Made by a program: the position numbers and the translations under genes. Of a stretch of DNA of 64,000 nt, positions 14,501 through 27,700 are shown piece after piece. The DNA is from Protonemura montana. Taxonomy: Eukaryota > Arthropoda > Insecta > Plecoptera > Nemouridae. The first letter of the stretch is position 1. Each line of letters begins with the position of its first letter. Where the stretch lies: NCBI GenBank assembly GCA_947568835.1, contig OX387607.1, positions 6,324,001 through 6,388,000 of the forward strand. The letters run 5' to 3'. Under the pieces are notes generated by a model. That model ran no database searches and had not been told where the DNA came from. It saw only the letters and a list, made by a program, of their open reading frames with translations.

Positions 14501-17500
14501 GAAATAAATGGACAAGCGCGTTACATACTTGATGTCTGAGCCAATTGGAATAAAGGAGCGTGCTGGGACAGAAAGCCATGGGTCCGTTTGATCGAATTAC
14601 ATTGATTTCCACTTAAAATCGACGGGCAACTTCGAAGGTTGCGATTGTAGGTCGAAGATCTTCAGACTGTTCCGCTTGTCGCTAACGAATGCCGTACGAC
14701 GGGAGACAGATCCACCAAACGCTAAACATTTCATTATTTACAGAAGCACCTACGCAAGTGCAACGGTAGCAAAGTCAACTTCTCTAAGACTTATATTGTG
14801 GGGAATGTTTTTTTTTTGTTGGATTTCACATTTCATTAGACCTGTCTGTGAAATTTAGTGGTATAGTTTCAGGAATTGTCGCTTGTCTAGAGCGCTGTCT
14901 TCAGAGAAAGTGACATTCTGCTGCGGCAAGTTCGTAATAAAGAAACAGGAACTTTGGCAATAGGCTCCGCTGTAATAAACACAATAAGATCAAAAAGAGA
15001 AAAAAATTTGTCGGAGTGCGCTTTTGACGAAGTTAATGAACTTAATTGGTTCAGATATTATCAACAAGGAAAAGTGTTCTGATGAAACAAGTGAAAATAC
15101 TCCAGATTAATCAACGTGATCAACGCAAATCCTTGCTGAGACCTTACAACCGTTTATTCACAATTAATGAACTTTAGCATTATTAATTTTATACTTAACC
15201 TGTACATGTTTTCAATCATTAAATCATTTTCAAATTCATTTTAAAAGACGGCAGAATTTTTAGGTCAGCATATACCTAGTGATTTCTACCTTGTCTTTGT
15301 CGGGGCAAACGTAGAGTGGAGGTGCCGAGTAGAGCGCCCGCTTTGCGTGATTGATCACGCAATCTCCTGCCCCCACCCCGTGCCCCCTCTTCCCCACCCC
15401 CCGTGACCTCACAGCCGGGGCTACCTTCACACACACAGTTGGGATTAATCATTCATGTGGCGCACTTCGTTACGAATTTAGGGGGAAAAATTGACGGGAA
15501 TTGCGTTACATTCACGGGCGGGACAAACCGAGCGAAAATGAGGTGGGCTAAAAAAACATGTTTTTTTTGCAGAAATTTCTGGAAATTTTTTCTTCTTGTT
15601 TATTTGCTGCGTTCTTTTGGTAGCAATGGTGTTGGGAGTGAAGGGTGATCATCGGTCGTGATGAGGTGCATCTATTTTAATTGGGTAATCATTAGATGCA
15701 ATTATCAGCTGAAACATTGAGCCCACTCTTTGGCAAGTGGTCAATTAAGGGAAACTCACACAGATAATTAATTTTCATGAAAACGCAAAGGATAAACAAT
15801 ATTCAAGAACTTTTATGCTTAGAGTGTAACAGTCTCTCAATTTTTAAAATAATCATGGCAAATCTTTAATTCAAACTGATCTTGGCATATTTTTTATAGA
15901 TTACATAAATTTACCCTCGTATCTACCTTAACGAAAAAATTATGAAGAACAACCATTCGTTGGTGAATATTTCAAGACAACCACGGGGTATCGTTAGGGG
16001 TCAAAAATCCTACGAAACCTACAAGCATTATCCACAAGCATTTTCTTCCCTTTACATTTCCCTAATTATTTCCACGCGACTTCACGCAAAATGGGCCACC
16101 GTCTTACCAGCCCGTCTTGCGCTAAACCAACGCTCTTTCTTTCTCGGGAAACCTTGCAAAGTCTCGCCACGTAGTTAGCCCGGTGAATTTCCCGCGAGAC
16201 CTTTTGCCGTTGGCGTGTCGCCTTTCGAACAAGGCAAGCGACGCGCGAGTAACCGGCGTGGGGCGATGTCATTGGGGTTGAAGTTAGTCAGAGTCACAAC
16301 GCTAATGTTAAACGTTCTACTAAGCAAACGAGCCTCCAGCACGTGGTTATGGTAGGTGCCACCCGATGGTGCTTGTGACTGTCATTTATAAAAATCTGTA
16401 ACAATTAAATAATAACGACTCAAAAAAAAAATTTTTTTTTTACTACTTTTTATGCTATTTTTGTCTGTATATAGTGGCTATCGGTATTGTTAGTAATTCC
16501 AGCAGAGACAGTTTAACATTAGCGCTAAACGTGTTATTTATTATAAGCCCAATGGCGAAGTTGCAAACGGCAACAAATCTAGCCCACGAGAAGATACCAG
16601 CCCCAGGTCTAACCCCCTAAGTGGCTGAATCCGTAAACTACTTATTCTGCCTGCATAATGGTTCCAATGATTGTTGGAAATGCTTACAATATCTCGAAAA
16701 ACAAAACATCTTGGCACAAAAAAAGCCTGGGAACAACAAGGGAATGGCGGACATCAGTGGAGATGGTTTGTAGTGTTTTTTAAAATGACAGTTGGCTCGC
16801 ATGTCACCCCCAAAGCGACCGGTGGCGCCTTTGGTGGTAAAATTTTCTCTCTCGCTGAACGGAGTATATCCGATGGATAGTGTGCTCCACATCTAGCTCC
16901 CCAAAACGTGCCTAGAAAAGCGGTAAAAAACGTCTGGCGGAACCTCGTACAAGCTGATTTTTGCGGTAAATGGAAGATGGTTTGGTTTGGCATGCAAATT
17001 CACCCATTTGCACGAACGTATAACGAGAAATCTATAACGATGTACGAAGTTAGGAAGTTTTTTTTTTTAGAATTGGCCATTACCTGTTAGTTATTTTACT
17101 ATACGTTAGTCATGATTAAAGGGTAAAAACATTGTAGGTACTTTACAGAATGAAATGGCCTTTCATTATTTGTTAATGACACGCAATTTTCTAAAAAAAA
17201 AAAAAAATGATGTCCATGTCGTCCGCTGTGAATATTTTTACTAAGATGGTGTAAGACATGCGATTTCTTAGGAAAGACATTATGTTATTAGCAAAGAAGA
17301 AATACATTAGTCAGTAAACAGTATCATTTATGCATTATTACCTCAGAAAATTAACTCTCTGGTAATTTACTTTTTGGCCTAGACCAATGGAATTACGCGT
17401 GGGTATGCCACACCGCACTTATATTTCTTTTCCACAACCAGAACGAAGTTGGGCAACGTTTAAATCCCTAAACCAATGTTCATCTAAACATTAAGACACA

Positions 17501-20500
17501 AGAAAAATCGTTCAACACCATTTTTAAAACGCTTCCCTGATGATCCTGGGTAAAAAAAAAAGTTAAGAAGTAAATTACTTTTTAGTTCAATAATCAGAAC
17601 GAGCAGATGAATCGATATGCCTTATATTTTACTTGGTTTGATGGCAAAGTATTTAAACCAATTTTAACTTAAAACTTCGCATTAGTGGCATAGACCTCTA
17701 AATAATTACAAAATTAAGAGGAAGATATGTAACGCATTTAGGGAGCCATGAATGCCAAAAGTTTAATATTTACATGGATGACCTTCCCACATCCACTACA
17801 GGACAAGTTTGATACATTTTGGGACTTTCAGCCCATGTCGGCTATGAGTCTTAAAACATGCAAACCACTTCTACTTCAGATAAAATAAAGTCCAGACGTG
17901 TGTCAATATGGACAACGGAACCACAAAATGCTCACCATAAAAAAAAATATCCCATCCCTTAATACCGCCTAAAAACCGTCTTCAATGACACCGACACTAC
18001 GCCACGGCTAGCGTCGCGACGCCGTCGTCGTCGCCGGCCACACCATGAGATGCTAACAGTGGCGTGCCGTGTTGCAGAGACGCCGCTATGGCTGCTGCTA
18101 CAGATTGCGCCGATCAAGAACGAGCGGGACCTGGTCGTGTTGTTCCTGCTCACTTTCCGGGATATTACCGCCCTGAAGCAGCCCATCGAGTCCGACGATG
18201 CCAAGGGTGGCACGTTAGGTAGGTGGCACTCCAGGAAATGAGGATTGAATTGTGTATTCTGTTTGTACGTAATCCTATAGATGCAACTTTGTAAGGCTAA
18301 ACGTGTGTATTTGGCAGTTTTCAGTAATGTAAACTTTAACTAGAATACAAACAGGGCAGAAGTTTTGAAATCAGTCGGGTAGGGTCTTGAAATTTTGAGG
18401 AGAAATTAATCCAGATGGCAGCACATATGAAAAACAGCTAATGTGTGGTCATTTAGGTTGAAAACCATTCGTCAAAATGGCCGATCACACAGTGTTCTTG
18501 AAAAATTAACCTCTATAAGAGCTTAAAGTTGCAAGAAGGCTGTCAGGTCAGCGATTTTTACGTGTTATTATTTAAAAAATATCACCCTGAAAGCATTTAC
18601 ATTTGCCAACAGGTCAAATTGGCTTAGTTTATCAATATTAGGTGGACTATGAAATCTTATTTCAATTTCTAAACGATTCCAATATGTTGAGTATTTTACT
18701 AGCGTTAATAATAACAGTAAATGAATAGTGTTAATCCACACTTGGATTGCCACAGTGACCTTGGCTCGACCAATCACAGCGCTACAAAAGTTTGGCCAGT
18801 GTCAACTCATCTTTATTTTTCGGTATTTGAAAATTCAAAAAGTAATGTATTGAGCTTGATCTATGAGCTCTCTAAGCTCACTCTGAGCGGCACAGACGGC
18901 AACTGTTTTTGTCATGTTGGTAACTCGGCTTCTCTCTCAGCACACCGCATACAGTGATCGGTGAACGCCATAAGAAAGAGCAAAAAACTTGAAGCGATGT
19001 TTGGTCATGCCAAGCAACCACTACCAGAATTAGGGTTACTGGCCAGACTTGTCATGTTTTGCAGTTCTGTTTTAAGCATCGTTACTAAAACGAATTGACT
19101 ATCACTTAACCTCGTAGCTGGTACAAAATCAAAGGTGACAATCCTTGAGACCTAACCTAACCTTTGTGGCTTCTTGGTTTGTAATTGATTGAACTAGCCT
19201 GTCATAAACAGGTCAAAACAGGACTGTAGATCGAAACATCGTTCTATTCAAATAAAAAAATAAAAATCTCTAGAAAATCGGACACTGTACGCATTTGAAA
19301 ACAACCGTTTCAACTTTTAAGAATGTCAATAGCAAAGAGAGAATTTAATCTCACTCAAATTTGAAGTAAATTCATGTTTTCTCCTAAATATCACAGAAAA
19401 CCCCTTGGATCATCTTGTCACAAACACTGCCTTCTGAAGCTCGCTACTGAAAATAAAATATATTTTTTTAAATACGGTGTAAAAATGCATTCAAATTTCT
19501 GTTCTACGTCAGTTATTAATATCAGTTGTGTGTGGTGTCGTCCTCTAGGTCTCAGCAAGTTCGCGAAGCTTGCGCGGTCTGTAACGCGCAGCAGATCGGT
19601 GCTGGTCTCACAGTTCTCCTCGCACATACCAAATCTGAAGGAGACGGCCAAGCAAAGCAACCTAGCCCACGTGAGTATCCTAGTCTCCTAGGTCTCCTAG
19701 GTCACCTAGGTCCTAGGTCCCACAGTGACCTTGCGTTGTGTGCTAGAGTAAACGGGGGATCAACTTGTAAGACATTTCTTTGCCATCTTTTAGTTTAAGA
19801 GTCACAATTCTGTAACGTGGTCAGAAAGTCGCTCATACGCTCATCTTTCAACTCGACACTGATTAGATAAAATGTAAAGGGAAGCGTCATAGTCTTGAGT
19901 TGATAGTTTAAGTCAGCGTATCAACGCTAATATCAAACCGTTTTCGCGAAAAATACCAACCGATCAACAACTGTACGGGAGAAATTGCTACTATATCTTT
20001 CATTTTGAGTGTTAAAATGTTTTTATTTTGTAAAGATTACTCTCAAGTATGCGATCAAATACTCTCCATGAATGCTATCCTCAACGAATGATGAATATTT
20101 TGAATTGAAAGTGTATAATTTTAAAGTTTTATTTGAAAAGAACGCTAGCAAGTCTATCTAGTGGAAGTTACCGTTACCTCGTTTTGCCGGCTCGTTAACT
20201 CAGCAGAAAATGTAATATTAGCGCCGGAACTCTGACCGAACATATGCACCTAATGATCATGCTACGGTAAGAATTCAAACTTATCACTTCTGTTTTATGC
20301 CCCAATGACGCTCCCGTTTTAACGCATAGGAAGCAGAAAACGGCCAGCTATCGGACGAGCTGAAATTCTATATCGTTGAAGTCACTCGAGTCAATGTGCA
20401 CGTCGCAGAGGGGCCACCAAATTGAGTCAAACGTGGACTTCCATAATGCTTTATTGTTCTCCTAGAGTCATTGTGTCGGTAGACCGCAAGAGACCTACAA

Positions 20501-21700
20501 AATGTTACCCGAAAAAAAAGTGGCATGAAACGAAGAGCTTAAAACTTTCCGCCGTTTCACGTTGATGAATATTAAACTGTGAATAATGCTCGCGAAGTTA
20601 CTGACCCTTTGGGGAGAGAGGGTGGTGGGCTATGCGACTGACCATCGTTTGTCATTTGCACTAAATTTGCTGGATGTGTGACTCTAATTTATAGGCTGAT
20701 TTTTTTGTTTGTTTTTTTGGTTTTCAACCGTGCCGAGCTAAAAGCATAGTGAAGATTTTACAGGGTTGGTGTGTTTTGAAAAGATGTCCCACGTATATGG
20801 CGATAAAAAATATGACGGTGTAATTTTATTTCGTTTTTTTTTCATCTGCATGCGTGCAAAGTTGTTAAGCTGAAAAAAAAAGTTTTTAAATGTACTCTGA
20901 AATTTATTTAGCCGTTAATTTAAAAAATGTTACATTTAACATTAAAATATTTTTATTTATCTGTTCCATCATCCCATCATGCAACCAGAAAACTTGCCAC
21001 AACAATACCGCACTTCAGGGACCGGTACCACCGAGCAGAGTTTAAGCTTATGGTATAAGTTATTATCAACATGTTAACAACTTCAGGAAATCTGGAAACA
21101 CCGTCTGTGATAGGCTGATCATCAAACTTCGAGGTCAAACTTTATCTCTGCGTCACAAAAGCTGGCGCAGGGTAACCTAAAATCTGAATCACTTATTATA
21201 CCACCTGTAAATTTACCCAGTCTTAATGCCAACCCAGTTCATATATTTCGATCAACTAAAATTGATGTCCCTTTACCGAAAGTGTACCTGAGAAACACCA
21301 TCTGCAATCCAATTAGATGGAATCAAATCTTCTAAAAGTCATTTATTATTTAAGGTCTCTAATGAAATTACCACGAGTGTAACCTAGGCCGTACTAATGC
21401 TACAAATATGTGTGTCTCTCTCTCTCTACTTTTTCTCGGTGACCGCTGGTTTAAAATCACCGCCTCTCCGCTGGCCAACCATCACTACAAAAATAACCGG
21501 TATTTACCCGCAATACTTAAAAACTGACAATACTTCACAAATGTACAATGACCAAAACTTTAAATAATGTATTTATTTATCTTTTTTTTCCATGCTACTT
21601 CAACAAACACTGCGATCACAAAATCAAATCTCAACAAAAAAAAAAAAAAAACCATCGACACTCTCTTTTCTCTCTTATGTCTCTCTGTGTTTTCTCTTCT

Positions 21701-21731
<31 letters not shown>

Positions 21732-24700
21732 TCTCTCTGTCTCTCTACCACCAACCATGGGACCGCGGTCAGTTGATGAGCTTGACCTCGGACGGGATGC
21801 CTCAGTATCGCCAAGAAGCACCCAAAACCCCGCCACACATCCTTCTCCACTACTGTGCGTTCAAAGCGATCTGGGACTGGATCATTCTGTGCCTAACCTT
21901 CTATACGGCCATCATGGTGCCCTATAACGTGGCATTCAAGAACAAGACTTCGGAGGACGTATCCCTCCTTGTCGTCGACTCAATCGTCGACGTCATCTTC
22001 TTCATCGACATCGTACTCAACTTCCACACGACCTTCGTCGGTCCCGGTGGGGAGGTTGTGTCCGATCCCAAGGTCATCCGGATGAACTACCTCAAGAGCT
22101 GGTTTCTGATTGATCTGCTCTCGTGCCTACCATATGACGTATTCAATGCTTTCGACCATGACGAAGACGTAAGTTCCACTGAGTTTGGTAACTGTTAAAT
22201 GTGTTGGCGTTTTTTTTTTCTTTGTGAGTAAGAATCGAGAAAAAGAACGTGTTTTCTTTGGGATACAAAAAATCAAATTTATTCGACCCAAGGTCGCCAG
22301 ATTTCATAGATTTTCAAAGCATTCTCTACGGTTTCTGATAGCATTAATACCAAAAAGTTCGGCCATTGAGTTTATAATCAGAAAGCCATCGTTAATGTTA
22401 TCTGACTCCACGAAAAATGAGCGCAAAATGACTGCTTTACTGACAAAAAAGAGAATTATTCTAGGCGGAGCTGCACCGTCGTTTCGAGTGTTGAGAATTA
22501 TTATTTCGTTATTTCTCGTGTCTCGTTAAGGCTCAATTAACTCAATTAATTCTTAAATCACCGATTGATAAACATGTATTGATATTTTGAGTCGTAATTA
22601 TTTAATTTAAGAGATTTGTCAAAAAAATAACGGCCGCCAGCTCCATCGGGTGGCATCTACCGTTACCGCGTGTTGCCTGCTCGTTTGCTTAGCAGAAATT
22701 TTAACATTAACGCTGGCCCTCTGACTATCCATACAAACCCAGTGGTTAAGCTTTTGACGTCGCTTTAATTTTCTGATAAGCTCACACCTGAGAAGCCAGT
22801 GCCACGTGGCGAGAAATCTGACATTTATGCGTACATCTTAGTTCACCTGGCAGTGATCGTTGTAATCGTGATGTTGTTGTGCGATTGTTTTTGGATTTGA
22901 TGTAAGGCGTTTGTTGACGACTTTGACGACGGCTTGATCTGAGGTAAGCTGTCGTTGACGGCAACGCGTGATCACGTTGTCGTTGACGAGAGATGACTTG
23001 CTACCACAATTGTTGTTGTTGCATCTTGGCATGTCGGCATAATGTTGATAGCTTGTTGTGTTTAGGACAGGTAGTGTTTTTTTAAATTTGAAATTATAGT
23101 GCATAATTTAAACTAGAGTAGAATAGCTACTTATATTGGATAGGGAAACCAAATCATGGGGCTCGAACATAAGTACATTTATTTTGTAAATTATCAAAGT
23201 CATAATTTGGAAGTGGGCTCAAAAAAATAATTTGTTTTAGGAATGCATATTCTACCATATTCTAAAAAAAATATCACTATCGTATGAGAATTAAAAATAA
23301 AAATTTGCTTCTTTTTATCTAGTTGTATATTCCATATGTATTTCAAATTAAATCGGCAGCGTTCACCTTAGGGCAATACAGTAATGACCCCTCTATTCTG
23401 CACGAAAGTGTTAGGCTATATTTTTCCATCTTATAAAAACACACGTAAATTTGACGGCAGTCCTCCTTCTTAGATGTGGCATGGGCAATCGATTTTGTCG
23501 AGTCAAATTTGGTTTCCTTAAACACGCCATGTAAAAAGCTATTACCAGCAAGTTCGAAAATATCTTTACTCTTTTTACTCTATAAGTGCCGGCATGATTC
23601 ACAAAATCTCACCGTAGCTTGACAAACTAATACTTTGAACTAATTTTGCGTAGGCTCATAACCGTAGTTAGATTGTTTCTCTCCCAAATAGCAGCTAAAT
23701 TGCAAACAAACAAAACAAACAAAAAATGAATTAAATGAAAATAACCGGTTACGGAGTGAAGCAATATCAACTTGGCAGTTACTGGTATTGCGCATATTGG
23801 ATTTTTTAAATATCTGCAAAACGTTACTCGATTCTTTGGAAGCGAGTGACGTTTGCGGTTTTGAAACCACTTGGCGGTCGAGGAAGTAACACTATAGTAG
23901 CTTGGGCTAGCCGGAAGACTTAACCCCCGAGTTATATTACACCTTAATAGTTAGACTAGAGTGTCGCCACATAGAACCAAACTAATTAAAACCCCAATAC
24001 ATTTTGTGTAGACTTGATATTTTATATTAAATACTCAGTAGGTAAACAGTTTTAAACCCCAGTGCTAAATAGTTCCACATAAATTGGTGTTTATCTCCCC
24101 TTTCACAATAAAACGTTTGTAAAGTTACATTTCCGTGAATGATTTTTATTCATAAACAAGAAAAAAATACAAAATACAACAACAAAATAACAAAGAATGC
24201 AACTTTATAAACTTTGTTGTTTAGCTTAGCCTAGTTAAACAGTTACCGGTTACAATGGTTGTCGGTGTGTGGGGGGGAAAAGGGAAGGGTGGTGACCGTT
24301 TGATTGTTGTCGAGGGGAATGACTGCCTGCGATTGGATGATTGTTGTTGGACAGCACTCGGATGCCGTTGCACCGTTGTCGCGTGCGTTGCAGATTGTTA
24401 TACTCGATGTTAGTTGTTGTGCCTTCTTTTGGTGTTGTGTTCCTAAACGACGCGTCTGTGTGGTGTAGTCGACGGTATGCACGGATATACACCAGATAAA
24501 TCCCCCCAAAACGGTTGCCATTTCCAAAAAAAAAACATGTCTGTTTTTTTTTCCATACGTAAAATACACCTTTGCTTCTTAAAACTTAACAGAAATTGTC
24601 TATAATGTTTAACTATCTGCATATTTAAACCAGAAATTAGTTGTAATTCCTGCGAAGAGCAAATCGCTGCGTCCTAATTTGCTTTAAATGTATGTTTTTC

Positions 24701-27700
24701 TTAAAAATGCGTTGGTTGTGCTCTCCAAGTCATCCGGGACTACACCACTAGCGTCAACATGTACAGCCCCACAGTCAACGGCGACGGCAAATACTTCATG
24801 CTCGACTCCGAAAATGGACAGATCATTGCGGAGAGTTTAATTGTGATGTTTTCACCTTCGAGCCGAGTTAATTTCAGTGAACCAATGACGTCTCATAGAA
24901 ACTTGGCCTTGAGCGCTGATTGGTCCAACTCAAGGTCATACTTCCATCCTAATAAAGCGGTGTGGCCTTGATATTACCCGACAGGCAACTCCTTTGTTGC
25001 TTATTGGTGACGCACGAAACTAGATTATTAGATACATTTTGACAAATATTCTTGCATTTTTAACCCTCTAAACGATAACCCTTGTATGCAAAGTTTTCAA
25101 ACATTGACTTTTGATAAAAAATTAATTATCTTGCACTAAAATTTTATATTGAACGTCATGTATACCAAATTAATGAAAACAATCAACAATCCCAGTTGTG
25201 ATGACGTGAATGTATGTATCAAAATTTGATTCGGTTATATAATGCCTGAAACTTTGAATGCGTTTGATGTGCAGTTCAAACCAACAAGTGAACATTGGTT
25301 GACATTATCGGCTCATCGCAAGTTCTATAGGTGTGTCCAAGAGTTGACTTGCTCGTGAAGTATTTGCCGGCTGCCACTGTGATACCAGCAGGCTGCCGAA
25401 AAGGTAAACGTCACGCGTGCTCTGGTTCGTTCAAACTCGCTAGGTGTTGACAACTAGACGAAGTTTGGTAGCTGCGTAAACTGCACCTTACTTCATGGAA
25501 CAATAACACTCCAACTGGTATGGGAAAACACGTTGAAAGCTGTATTTTTTGTTTTGAATTTTTGCATCGGTCAGTTCCAGATGGTAAACTTTTTTTTTCG
25601 TGGAATTTTTTTTCCTAACCTTTGGAAGGAGACATGTAGTGAAGCACGAATGAATGGGATACATCTGATTATCAAGCGCAATAGAGTTGTTAACGATAAA
25701 TTGTTTCAAATTCAGAAGCATGAGCACCACAAGCAGCTTTGGTACAAACTAATCAATAGTTAAAGTTAGTTGCTTCCACCAAAAATCATCGAAAAATTGC
25801 CAACTTACTGCGGAAAAAATGTAAGACGACACTTTTGACAAAATCCTCGGTCACAGTGCGTCGCGCGTTCAGGTCTCCGAAAAAAACGCCTCATATGATC
25901 TCAAAAAATTGGGTGTCGGCTATCACCCGTCTTGTTCCCTGCTTACACAAAGTTAGGCCACCTAGAGGATAGCTCGTTGAGTTGAGTCGAACTCTGATAG
26001 TGGCTTAGATAATCAGATGAATTTTTTGCCAAAGATATTGGTATCCCAATCAAATCCTTAATCAAACGAAGGACTCTAACATCATTTAAAAATCTCTCTC
26101 CTTAAAATCCAGTAAACTACGCAATTGAAGCTACGCTCGCACAATAAAAATGTTAAATCAAAATAATCCCGCCTTAAGCCATAAACCCAACCAGTTAAGA
26201 AGACCCTCCGAAGTCAACCCTGACCCTCAAAGCGAGTGGCACGCCATTCGGTAAGACAGGACCGGCACCTCGACTGTTCCAGGGCATTGGGAGCTTATTC
26301 AGTGCGTTAAAAGTAGTCCGACTACTCCGTCTCGGCCGTGTCGTACGGAAGTTGGACCGCTATCTCGAATACGGTGCCGCCATGTTGATATTGCTGCTAT
26401 GCTTCTATATGCTCGTTGCCCACTGGTTGGCGTGCATATGGTACTCGATCGGCCGGTCAGATGCCGATAACGGCGTCCAGTACAGCTGGCTTTGGAAACT
26501 GGCGAACGTGACGCAGAATCCATACTCGTACGTTTGGAACAACCTGAGCAACACGCCCGAGCTGATGAATGGGCCGACAAGGAAGACGATGTATGTGACG
26601 GCGTTGTACTTTACGATGACTTGTATGACGAGCGTTGGATTTGGGAATGTTGCTGCCGAGACGGACAACGAGAAGATCTTCACGATCTGTATGATGATCA
26701 TTGCGGGTGAGTTGTGATAAACGGGTGATGCGGATTTAATGGCTGGGAAGAAAGTTTGAATTGGTAGATGTCGCCGCTTTCAATTGATCGATGCACGAAA
26801 AAGCTTTCCGATTTATAAGTGCTTTTTTATGGCATTCTGTGGATCATAATTTCGGTCATTCATGCTGTTCAGATTTTCTTCAGATTTGCACGTTTATACC
26901 TTTCTTAACACTCCAATGGCTAAATATTGACCAAAATCATAATACAATTGTTTGCAGAAATACAACCACTGTGATAAGATAGCTGCCCTTCATAGTAGTA
27001 TCACAAATGTCCAAACTTTATATTTAATTACCATTTCAACCTCCTCGGGGTACACTGTAATTATTTTCTGCAATCAGCCTAAACCAGACACAAATTTATT
27101 CACTCTAAGACTAATTTTTACAAAGGCAATTTTTTACAAAAGCAATTTTTGCAGTGTTTCATCTACATACAACGCCACAAACAACCGTCAGCCCCTTTCA
27201 GTCTTGACCACTAGAATAACCTCCCTAAGAATGCAACTTTCACGTCTAACCTCCGACCCATAATCTTCCAGCTCTTCTCTACGCCACCATCTTCGGCCAC
27301 GTCACCACAATAATCCAGCAGATGACGTCAGCGACCGCCAAATACCACGACATGCTGAACAATGTCAGAGAGTTCATGAAATTGCACGAGGTGCCGAAAG
27401 CTTTGAGCGAACGCGTCATGGACTACGTCGTTTCCACTTGGGCGATGACCAAAGGCCTAGATACGGACAAGGTAAATCAGGTCAGGAAAGCCCCAAATCT
27501 CTAAGACTGCTGCCTCGTTTCGCCTCTGACACAACACCAGTTTCTATCTCTCTATTCTCTATTATACTTCCTCATATTATCTATTACCGATTATATTATA
27601 TACTTAGTGTTTATTTACTGTTATTATACGCTTTCGATCGACTTTGTGCGTTTGGTTTGTGGTTTGGTACTGCGGCATTGCTCGTTGAATGGCGTACGTT

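Larger units (their letters stand above)
12738..18077. other. eag: eag intron, second part (PAS-PAS junction)
   Basis: About 5.3 kb. It includes a CRE palindrome at 13734, a GC-rich pyrimidine-rich island around 15300-15550, and a MITE-like copy at 16288-16530. Open frames around 16040-17000 on both strands overlap each other and match nothing. Confidence 0.6.
19671..21772. other. eag: eag intron
   Basis: The intron begins with a cluster of CCTAGG palindromes just after the donor, holds a MITE-like copy at 19913-20235 and a second repeated block at 21000-21180, and ends with a poly-A run and a strong CT tract before the S1-S3 exon. Confidence 0.6.
22169..26282. other. eag: eag S3-S4 intron
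   Basis: About 4.1 kb, phase 0. It contains a MITE-like copy at 22378-22725, two GTTGTT-rich blocks (22840-23060 and 24250-24480) and the coding-like block at 24730-24843 listed separately. Confidence 0.6.

Noticed and set aside
22838-23104. Minus-strand ORF in the GTTGTT-rich block
   Set aside because: Asn/Gln-rich translation reflects low-complexity DNA; no match, no supporting signals.
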